Position numbers and translations under genes: made by a program | NCBI GenBank assembly: GCA_024691065.1 | Contig: JAILOA010000038.1 | Coordinates: 1-6,582 of the forward strand | Direction: 5' to 3' | Length of the DNA: 6,582 bases | Source of the DNA: Lachnospiraceae bacterium | GTDB lineage: Bacteria > Bacillota > Clostridia > Lachnospirales > Lachnospiraceae | Shown here: piece by piece, positions 1 to 4,968 of the stretch | How the letters are laid out: every line of letters begins with the position of its first letter | Position numbering within the stretch: the stretch's first letter is position 1 | Notes under the pieces: model-generated | Told to the model about the DNA's origin: nothing | The model's input: only the letters and a program-made list of their open reading frames with translations | The model's database searches: none

Positions 1-10
1 GGAATCTAAA

Positions 11-31
11 TTGCTTTCAAAGAGAAAGCAG
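11..31 (+). other. Hairpin in the dnaX upstream region
   Basis: TGCTTTC (12-18) and GAAAGCA (24-30) form a perfect 7-bp stem around the 5-nt loop AAAGA, and a T-G wobble can extend it at 11/31. No T-tract follows on either strand, so it does not look like a standard intrinsic terminator. It may belong to the end of an upstream gene or RNA outside the window, or to the dnaX leader. I looked here for the conserved small SRP RNA motif, because ffs/scr precedes dnaX in Bacillus, and did not find it. Confidence 0.5.
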
Positions 32-106
32 GTAACACATATCTGATATCGGTAGTGCGGTAAAATATCGTAATATTCATATCAATATTTGAACTTCAAA
101 GATACA

Positions 107-113
107 AAGAGGT
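107..113 (+). promoter_or_regulatory. Ribosome binding site of dnaX
   Basis: AAGAGGT lies 4 nt before the ATG at 118. The spacing is slightly tight but it supports this start. The protein also begins with the family-typical MSYVALYRKFRP, so no other start is needed. Confidence 0.6.
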
Positions 114-117
114 AAAG

Positions 118-1737
118 ATGTCTTACGTAGCATTATATAGAAAGTTTCGTCCAAATGATTTTGAAGATGTAAAGGGACAGGAACATATAGTAACAACATT
201 AAAAAATGAAGTAAAAAACAGTCGAATTGGTCATGCTTACCTGTTCTGCGGAACCCGTGGAACAGGTAAGACTACTATAGCCAAAATTCTTGCAAGGGCG
301 GTAAACTGCGAGAATCCCAAGGACGGAAGCCCATGTAATGAGTGTCCGACCTGTCGGGCCATAAATGAACAAAGATCCTTTAATGTAGTGGAGATAGATG
401 CCGCTTCAAACAATGGTGTTTCAAATATTAGAGATATCATCGAGGAAGTTCGTTATGCGCCGACCGAAGGAAAGTACAGAGTTTACATAATAGACGAGGT
501 TCATATGCTTTCGAACGGAGCATTTAACGCCCTTTTAAAAACTTTGGAGGAACCGCCTTCATATGTAATTTTCATTCTGGCTACCACTGAGCCACATAAA
601 ATTCCGATTACCATTCTATCGAGATGTCAAAGGTATGATTTCAAACGTATTTCCATACAGACTATATCGGATCGCTTATTGGAGCTTACCGAGAAAGAGG
701 GGGTAAGCCTTAATCAAGATGCGTCCGATTATATTGCAAAGGTTGCGGACGGGTCTATGAGAGATGCGCTGAGTCTCCTCGACCAATGCATTGCATTTTA
801 TCCGAATGAGACACTTGATATGGATAAGACATTACAGGTGCTCGGAGCGGTAGATCAGAAGGTTTACGAGGATTTATTCCGTGCGATGACAGCCGGGAAG
901 ATTACGGAATGCGTAAATATAATCAACAATTTGATTGATTACGGCAAGGAACTGACGCAGTTTGTCAGTGAATATATATGGCATATAAGGAATATTTTGA
1001 TTACAAAAACCATAAACGGTGATAAGAATATAGTCGATGCCAGCGAGGAGACTTTCGAGCATATCAGGGAAGAGATGAATCTCTGCAGTGCCGATGAGAT
1101 GATACGCTACATTAAGGTATTATCGGCTCTTTCGCAGGAAATCAGATACTCCACCCAGAAGAGGGTGGCTGTTGAGATTTGCTTCATAAGGCTTTGCACA
1201 CCACAGATGGATGCCGAGCAGGATTTGGGTAATGTTAAGGTTCGTCTTAGCAATGTCGAGAGGAAGATGGAAGATGCTCTCAACGGAATTACCGTAGTTT
1301 CGGCTAATGCCGTAGCAAATGTAACTAACCCTTCCGGTTCTTCGGATGATAATAATTTATCGAAGGAAGAAGAGATTAAAAAAAAGAAGGAGTTAGCTAA
1401 TGCGCTTCCTGAAGATATAAAGGAGCTTATTTCCAGATGGGCAGAGCTTATGGGAAGGGTTGGAATGCCGCTTTCTGCTTTTCTTGACAGGGAATCGGCA
1501 GTAAAAACCATAACTCCGGAAAAGAAATTGAATCTTACATTCAGGGAGGCTCCTAAGCTTAACTTCTTTAAACGTGAGGAAGAAGAGAAGAAGCGTGAGC
1601 TTGAGCAGGCAATCGAGGATATGCTTGGGAAACATGTGGATATTGTGCTTACGCTTGATAATACAACCAAGATTGACGAAGATCTTGCTGAGCTTAGCAA
1701 ATATATAAATCAAGACTTATTGGTAACATCCGATTAA
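118..1737 (+). CDS. dnaX: DNA polymerase III subunit gamma/tau (clamp loader ATPase)
   Basis: This is the AAA+ motor subunit of the clamp loader, which opens the beta sliding clamp and places it on primed DNA; the long tau form also ties the loader to the polymerase and helicase. The 539-residue protein shows Walker A GTRGTGKT (45-52), a four-cysteine zinc module (C64, C73, C76, C79), Walker B with D126-E127, the sensor-1 region LATTEPHKIP (154-163), the arginine-finger motif SRC (168-170) and the sensor-2 region GSMRDAL (212-218). A collar-like helical domain runs to about residue 362. It is followed by a charged, low-complexity linker (about 371-430) and a C-terminal domain (about 430-539) that would be tau-specific. 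The length is typical for Firmicutes DnaX. It is first in the classic dnaX-ybaB-recR order. An in-register A AAA AAG heptamer in the linker suggests a second, shorter product (see the separate entry). Identity is very secure. Confidence 0.98.
   Translation: MSYVALYRKFRPNDFEDVKGQEHIVTTLKNEVKNSRIGHAYLFCGTRGTGKTTIAKILARAVNCENPKDGSPCNECPTCRAINEQRSFNVVEIDAASNNGVSNIRDIIEEVRYAPTEGKYRVYIIDEVHMLSNGAFNALLKTLEEPPSYVIFILATTEPHKIPITILSRCQRYDFKRISIQTISDRLLELTEKEGVSLNQDASDYIAKVADGSMRDALSLLDQCIAFYPNETLDMDKTLQVLGAVDQKVYEDLFRAMTAGKITECVNIINNLIDYGKELTQFVSEYIWHIRNILITKTINGDKNIVDASEETFEHIREEMNLCSADEMIRYIKVLSALSQEIRYSTQKRVAVEICFIRLCTPQMDAEQDLGNVKVRLSNVERKMEDALNGITVVSANAVANVTNPSGSSDDNNLSKEEEIKKKKELANALPEDIKELISRWAELMGRVGMPLSAFLDRESAVKTITPEKKLNLTFREAPKLNFFKREEEEKKRELEQAIEDMLGKHVDIVLTLDNTTKIDEDLAELSKYINQDLLVTSD
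1363..1400 (+). other. Candidate programmed -1 frameshift site in dnaX
   Basis: Codons 422-423 read AAA AAG and are preceded by A1380, so 1380-1386 is the slippery heptamer A AAA AAG in the correct X XXY YYZ register. A -1 slip reads GAA GGA GTT AGC and then TAA (1398-1400), giving a 427-residue product ending in KKKEGVS. AAGGAAG (1363-1369) is Shine-Dalgarno-like and lies 10 nt upstream. Just downstream, AGGA (1388-1391) plus AGC (1395-1397) can pair with GCTTCCT (1404-1410), a weak bulged stem that starts closer to the heptamer than usual. In E. coli the same heptamer, an upstream Shine-Dalgarno-like element and a downstream stem-loop produce the 431-residue gamma subunit. Activity here is inferred. 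Confidence 0.6.
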
Positions 1738-1740
1738 ATA

Positions 1741-1890
1741 GGGCTTAAGGTTGTTAATCGGCTGTTAAAGCGGTAGTTGCCTGTAAGGCCGGATTTAAGG
1801 TTATGAATCGGCGGGGAAAGCTGAAATTGCCGGGAAGGTATGGCTTAAGGTTGTTAATCGGTAGAAAGTTCGGTAGTTGCCGGACCTGTA
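1741..1890 (+). repeat. Three tandem degenerate 50-bp repeats
   Basis: Three units of exactly 50 bp lie at 1741-1790, 1791-1840 and 1841-1890. Units 1 and 3 share GGCTTAAGGTTGTTAATCGG exactly, and then CGGTAGTTGCC. Unit 2 is more diverged (TTTAAGGTTATGAATCGG, then AAATTGCC) but stays in phase without indels. Unit 1 has imperfect dyad ends (GGGCTTA at 1741-1747 with TAAGGCC at 1784-1790, one mismatch). No long open frame runs through the array, so the repeat is probably not coding. A related motif appears downstream of ybaB. Confidence 0.85.
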
Positions 1891-1923
1891 TTGGATTTAT
1901 ATCAATTGATTTTTAAAAATAGG

Positions 1924-1952
1924 TTTACATATAGTTTATTTTGCTTTAAAAT
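1924..1952 (+). promoter_or_regulatory. Candidate sigma-A promoter for ybaB-recR and downstream genes
   Basis: TTTACA (1924-1929) and TAAAAT (1947-1952) each match the -35 and -10 consensus at 5 of 6 positions and are separated by 17 bp. Transcription would start near 1959, leaving a leader of about 180 nt before ybaB. The region is AT-rich, so chance matches are common. A second, weaker option is TTGATT (1906-1911) with TATAGT (1930-1935), spacer 18. The palindromes at 1901-1920 lie immediately upstream and could be a regulator site, but that is speculation. Confidence 0.5.
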
Positions 1953-2030
1953 ATAAATTTGCATAAATGTTTTTAATTACATTTTTAAATTACATTTTGC
2001 AGAAAAATGATTATTAATTTATATATGTGC

Positions 2031-2108
2031 TCCGCGGATTATGTGAAGGGACTAAAGTTTGGAATATGCCAACGGGCATAAATCCGGGCTTCTTTCTGTT
2101 TTTGCGGA
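2031..2108 (+). promoter_or_regulatory. Potentially structured leader upstream of ybaB
   Basis: Nested complementary segments are visible. TCCGC (2031-2035) can pair with GCGGA (2104-2108), GGATT (2036-2040) with AATCC (2081-2085), and TATGCC (2065-2070) with GGCATA (2075-2080) around the tetraloop AACG. The third stem stacks directly on the second. A pyrimidine-rich stretch (2089-2103, ending in TTTTT) follows stem two, as in a weak terminator or attenuator. I do not recognise a known riboswitch class. Only the pairing is seen; the regulatory role is inferred. Confidence 0.35.
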
Positions 2109-2129
2109 CGGAATATGAAAAAAATAACC

Positions 2130-2135
2130 GGGAGG
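2130..2135 (+). promoter_or_regulatory. Ribosome binding site of ybaB
   Basis: GGGAGG lies 7 nt before the ATG at 2143, an almost ideal Shine-Dalgarno match and distance. It fixes the start of the YbaB-family gene. Confidence 0.85.
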
Positions 2136-2142
2136 ATTTATT

Positions 2143-2502
2143 ATGGCTAAAAAAGGTGGATTCCAGGGCGGAATGCCGGGAAACATGAACAATCTTATGA
2201 AGCAGGCACAGCGTATGCAGCGTCAGATGGAGGAAAAGCAGAAGGAACTTGAAACTGCTGAATTTGAAGCTCAGTCCGGTGGTGGAGCTGTTAAAGTTAA
2301 GGTAAACGGTCAAAGAGAGGTACTTAAGGTTACTCTTGATCCGGAAGCAGTAGATCCTGATGATGTTGAAATGCTTGAGGATTTAATTATGGTTGCGGTT
2401 AATGATGCTCTTGGTCAGGTAGACAGTGCTTCACAGGATGCATTTTCCGGACTTACAGGAGGTCTCGGCGGTGGCATGGGAGGCCTTGGAGGTTTATTCT
2501 AA
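2143..2502 (+). CDS. YbaB/EbfC family nucleoid-associated protein
   Basis: This small DNA-binding protein belongs to the YbaB/EbfC family, whose dimers bind DNA and coat the nucleoid; the gene classically lies between dnaX and recR. The 119 residues show a Gly/Met-rich start, a long basic helix (about 14-44) of the form MKQAQRMQRQM, and the core signature GGGAVKVKVNGQ (47-58). The family-typical stretch LDPEAVDPDDVEMLEDLI (65-82) and AVNDAL (85-90) follow. The C-terminus (104-119) is a Gly/Leu/Met/Phe tail, common in Firmicutes members and probably disordered. Length is normal. It is separated from dnaX by a long gap with its own candidate promoter, so it may be partly uncoupled from dnaX. 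A tandem repeat starts right after its stop codon. The gene symbol varies by organism (ybaB, ebfC, yaaK), so none is assigned. Confidence 0.95.
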   Translation: MAKKGGFQGGMPGNMNNLMKQAQRMQRQMEEKQKELETAEFEAQSGGGAVKVKVNGQREVLKVTLDPEAVDPDDVEMLEDLIMVAVNDALGQVDSASQDAFSGLTGGLGGGMGGLGGLF

Positions 2503-2579
2503 TCATAAGTGAATCGAAGGAGTTCGGTGCATTTGGCTTAATATAGGTGAATCGAAGGAGTTCGGTACATTTGGCATAA
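2503..2579 (+). repeat. Two tandem 38-bp repeats between ybaB and recR
   Basis: A 29-bp core at 2509-2537 recurs at 2547-2575 with one substitution (GTGCAT against GTACAT); the period is 38 bp. Similarity continues upstream of each core (TAATCATAA against TTAATATAG). Each copy can form a small hairpin, ATCGAA against TTCGGT with a GGAG loop (2513-2528 and 2551-2566). Each copy also reads as a GTG-started frame of ten codons followed by TAA, with the same predicted peptide, VNRRSSVHLA. There is no ribosome binding site for either, so translation is doubtful. The core resembles the 50-bp repeats after dnaX. Confidence 0.85.
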
Positions 2580-2591
2580 AAAAAGAAAATT

Positions 2592-2597
2592 AGGAAA
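2592..2597 (+). promoter_or_regulatory. Weak ribosome binding site of recR
   Basis: AGGAAA lies 5 nt before the ATG at 2603. It is clearly weaker than the ybaB site, which suggests a lower initiation rate or help from the upstream repeat region. The start is supported mainly by the RecR-typical N-terminus. Confidence 0.5.
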
Positions 2598-2602
2598 ATA
2601 AA

Positions 2603-3199
2603 ATGGATTTATACGGAGAAAAAATCGGAAATCTTGTATCACAGCTTTCCAGACTTCCCGGAATTGGGGCTAAAAGTGCTCAGAGGCTTGCTTTCCATAT
2701 AATCAATATGCCTCATGACCAGGTGGTTGCCCTGACAAATTCCATGATTAACGCAAAAGAAAATGTGCATTATTGCAAAGAGTGCTGTACATTTACGGAT
2801 GGCGATGTTTGCAGTATTTGCGCTAACGAGAAGCGTAACCATAAGGTTATAATGGTCGTGGAAAATACCAGGGATTTGGCGGCATATGAGAAAACCGGAA
2901 AATATGATGGTGTATATCATGTATTACATGGGGCAATTTCCCCAATGCTGGGTATAGGTCCTCAGGATATAAAGCTTAGAGAGCTTATGGTGCGTCTCGC
3001 AGGAGATGTTGATGAAATTATCATAGCTACCAACAAAAACCTGGAGGGTGATGCAACCGCAGCTTATATAAGCAAGCTGGTAAAGCCTATGGGAATCAAG
3101 GTTACCAGGATTGCAAGTGGCGTGCCGGTTGGAGGAAACCTGGAATATATCGATGAAGTGACATTATTAAGGGCGTTGGAAGGCAGAACGAACTTATAG
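2603..3199 (+). CDS. recR: Recombination mediator protein RecR
   Basis: RecR works with RecO (and RecF) to load RecA onto SSB-coated single-stranded DNA during gap repair. The 198-residue protein has the full family layout. A helix-hairpin-helix DNA-binding segment (LSRLPGIGAKSAQRLAFHI, 15-33) comes first. Next is a four-cysteine zinc finger (C58, C61, C70, C73), then a Toprim domain (about 80-172) starting at VVENTRDLAAYEKTG and including HVLHGAISPMLGIGP and ATNKNLEGDATA. Last is the conserved C-terminal stretch IASGVPVGGNLEYIDEVTL (170-188). Length is normal and no key residue is missing. It is third in the dnaX-ybaB-recR order. The next gene begins 33 bases after its stop, so they are probably co-transcribed. 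Confidence 0.98.
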   Translation: MDLYGEKIGNLVSQLSRLPGIGAKSAQRLAFHIINMPHDQVVALTNSMINAKENVHYCKECCTFTDGDVCSICANEKRNHKVIMVVENTRDLAAYEKTGKYDGVYHVLHGAISPMLGIGPQDIKLRELMVRLAGDVDEIIIATNKNLEGDATAAYISKLVKPMGIKVTRIASGVPVGGNLEYIDEVTLLRALEGRTNL

Positions 3200-3220
3200 G
3201 ATTAAAGTTTTATTTTATAT

Positions 3221-3229
3221 GGAGATAGG
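3221..3229 (+). promoter_or_regulatory. Ribosome binding site of the DUF5711-like gene
   Basis: GGAGATAGG, with its GGAG core 8 nt before the ATG at 3233, supports this start over the next in-frame ATG at 3302. It lies in the short gap after recR, with no visible terminator or promoter between. Confidence 0.7.
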
Positions 3230-3232
3230 TTA

Positions 3233-4930
3233 ATGAAGGGAAATAGAGAAAAAAATCCCGACAATTTAATAGATAAAAACGGTTCCAAAGATTCCGGGGA
3301 AATGTATGTTGTTTCCGAGGATTACGGTGATGTAGAGGAATCGGAGAAAAGCTATGAGGAGCTATTGGACGATGATGAGGATTCAGGTTCGGATGTGCCT
3401 GTAGAAAGGGACAAAGGGCGTTCTAAAGATAAAGTTTCACGGGACGGGTCTTTTGATGAGGAGTCCGGAAATGAGTTTTCAGAAGATGAGCCCGAAGATG
3501 AAACCGTTGATGGTGATTTCGAAGATGAGCCCGGGGATGAGACTGTTGATGGCGTGTTCGAAGATGAGAACGGAGTTCGTTATGAAACCATAAGTGATTA
3601 CGGTGATGATAACGGGAAGGATAATCGAAGGGCAGCAGAGGATTTCGAAGAGGAATCTGATGAAGAGGATTTGGATGAGGCCGAAGAATCTAAGTATTAC
3701 GGGTCCGATGGTGATGATTATATAGTTGATGATGAGTATGGCGATGACGATGATGATACCGAATCTATGGAAGAATATGTCGAGAGACATATTAAGAGAA
3801 GAAAAATCATCAGAATCATAGTTATTTGTCTGGTTTGTGCTTTGGTAATATTTGTGGCGGTTATCGTCGGTTTGTATTACTATGGGTACGAATATAAGGG
3901 AATCAGTAGTGAAAAAAGCATAAAGCGTGAGGACAGCAATACCGTTGTATATGAAAGCTATGACGAAAAGCTTGTAAAATACAGCCGTGACGGAATGGCA
4001 ATAATCGGAAAAGACGGAAGACAGGAGTTCAATGTCAGCTTCGATATGGTAAATCCTCATATAGATATTTGCGGTTCTTGCATAGTAGTCGCGGACGTGG
4101 GAGGAAAGAGCGTCTGTGTTTACGACGGTAAGAATAAAACAAAGGTTATAAATACTGATTTTAATGTGCTTTCAGCTGTTATTTCTTCAAAGGGAGTAAC
4201 TGCTGTGCTTATGGAGGATACGGCCTCAAACATTATAAAGATTTACAAACCGTTTGACGCAACAAACAATCTGGTAGCGGAAATACCTACAAATGTCGAT
4301 TCGGGATATCCTGTATCCATGGATATTTCACCTGATTCCGAAACGGTTGTAACTTCGTATGTTTCCATAACCAATCAAAATGTTGTTTCCAAGCTTACAT
4401 TTTACAATTTCTCGGACATAGGACAGAATGTTAACAACAATATGGTTGGAAATAAGGAATATGAAGACAGGCTTATAGCCGATGTCAGGTTTGTTGATTC
4501 GGATAATCTGATATCTTTTGATGATACAGGTTTTACATATTGGGAAAATATGGGTTCTCCAAAGGAAAAATTCTCGGTGAAAACCAAACATGATATGAAT
4601 TCTGTTATGTTTAACATTGATTATATCGGTTACATTGAGAAATACGGAAAAAATAACGATCAATATATGCTTCATGTATATGATTCCAAAGGAAAACGGC
4701 TTTTATCAAAGAAGGTGGATTTCGAATATCAAAATGCTATGCTTCATGATAAAGAGGTCATCGTATATTCCGGCGGAAAATGTGAAATTTTCAGAGTGAA
4801 TGGAACTAAAAAGCTTTCATATAAAACAGACGGGCATTTAAAATATTTTCTCCCGGGTGAGGGCTTAAGAAATTATTATGTAATAAATGAAACCAAGATA
4901 AACTTAGTGAAACTTAAGATTTTACCGTAG
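3233..4930 (+). CDS. Single-pass membrane protein, DUF5711-like, with long acidic tail
   Basis: The function is unknown. The 565-residue protein has three parts. Residues 1-185 are a disordered-looking, strongly acidic tail: about 75 Asp/Glu against 17 Lys/Arg in the first 180. It includes a 13-residue internal repeat (82-94 and 95-107, EDEP.DETVDG) and a run of five Asp (171-175). KRRK (188-191) then precedes one transmembrane helix (about 192-216); the positive-inside rule puts the acidic tail in the cytoplasm. Residues 217-565 form an outer beta-rich domain with short repeating strand patterns suggestive of a beta-propeller. Segments such as YPVSMDISPDSETVVTSY (359-376), LTFYNFSDIGQN (388-399) and PGEGLRNYYV (541-550) resemble what I recall of DUF5711 proteins of Clostridia. 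That assignment is from memory. The acidic tail seems longer than usual. It has no signal peptide and is probably co-transcribed with recR and the next gene. Confidence 0.85.
   Translation: MKGNREKNPDNLIDKNGSKDSGEMYVVSEDYGDVEESEKSYEELLDDDEDSGSDVPVERDKGRSKDKVSRDGSFDEESGNEFSEDEPEDETVDGDFEDEPGDETVDGVFEDENGVRYETISDYGDDNGKDNRRAAEDFEEESDEEDLDEAEESKYYGSDGDDYIVDDEYGDDDDDTESMEEYVERHIKRRKIIRIIVICLVCALVIFVAVIVGLYYYGYEYKGISSEKSIKREDSNTVVYESYDEKLVKYSRDGMAIIGKDGRQEFNVSFDMVNPHIDICGSCIVVADVGGKSVCVYDGKNKTKVINTDFNVLSAVISSKGVTAVLMEDTASNIIKIYKPFDATNNLVAEIPTNVDSGYPVSMDISPDSETVVTSYVSITNQNVVSKLTFYNFSDIGQNVNNNMVGNKEYEDRLIADVRFVDSDNLISFDDTGFTYWENMGSPKEKFSVKTKHDMNSVMFNIDYIGYIEKYGKNNDQYMLHVYDSKGKRLLSKKVDFEYQNAMLHDKEVIVYSGGKCEIFRVNGTKKLSYKTDGHLKYFLPGEGLRNYYVINETKINLVKLKILP
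3476..3553 (+). repeat. 39-bp in-frame tandem repeat in the acidic tail
   Basis: Two adjacent 39-nt units (3476-3514 and 3515-3553) encode FSEDEPEDETVDG and DFEDEPGDETVDG. A third, partial unit starts at 3554 (VFEDENG). The DNA copies have diverged at several third positions (GAAACCGTT against GAGACTGTT), so the duplication is not recent, while the acidic pattern is kept. Confidence 0.75.
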
Positions 4931-4934
4931 TTTC

Positions 4935-4957
4935 AGGAGGCAATTAATAATCAGGAG
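4935..4957 (+). promoter_or_regulatory. Two Shine-Dalgarno sequences before the last gene
   Basis: AGGAGG (4935-4940) is a perfect Shine-Dalgarno sequence but lies 28 nt before the ATG at 4969. AGGAG (4953-4957), inside a second CAGGAG, lies 11 nt before it and is the likely working site. No ATG, GTG or TTG start follows the first at a useful distance. It may act as a ribosome standby site or just be left over from a small duplication. Confidence 0.5.
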
Positions 4958-4968
4958 AGTATTTTATT

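Larger units (their letters stand above)
1738..2142. other. 405-base gene-free gap between dnaX and ybaB
   Basis: No credible coding region is visible. The first 150 bases are three degenerate 50-bp tandem repeats. From about 1891 the sequence becomes very AT-rich and holds two adjoining perfect palindromes, ATCAATTGAT (1901-1910) and ATTTTTAAAAAT (1909-1920). It also contains a good sigma-A-type promoter and a short tandem duplication of AATTACATTTT (1975-1985 and 1988-1998). The last 110 bases hold a potentially structured leader and the ybaB ribosome binding site. No convincing intrinsic terminator for dnaX is visible, although the AT-rich stretch could hide one. Confidence 0.7.

Noticed and set aside
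48..60. ATCGGTAG near the start, resembling part of the intergenic repeats
   Set aside because: Only eight bases match the unit at 1841-1890 and the flanking blocks are missing, so chance is the simpler explanation.
1..117. Possible small SRP RNA (ffs/scr) before dnaX, as in Bacillus
   Set aside because: The conserved GGAAGGAAGCAGCC-type core is absent. Only an isolated hairpin is seen, and the RNA, if present, could lie outside the window.
1107..1700. Minus-strand 197-codon Ser-rich frame
   Set aside because: It lies wholly inside dnaX and has no family resemblance. It is explained by codon bias of the real gene.
2115..2150. Small upstream frame MKKITGRIYYG overlapping the ybaB start
   Set aside because: It has no good ribosome binding site, and it covers the ybaB Shine-Dalgarno sequence. 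A coupled leader peptide is possible but unsupported.
1741..2579. CRISPR array
   Set aside because: The repeats are contiguous with no unique spacers of constant size, too few and too diverged, and no cas gene is present.
3479..4060. Minus-strand 193-codon frame rich in Ile and Phe
   Set aside because: Acidic codons (GAT, GAA) read as ATC and TTC on the other strand, which keeps that frame open and hydrophobic-looking. It is an artefact of the acidic tail.
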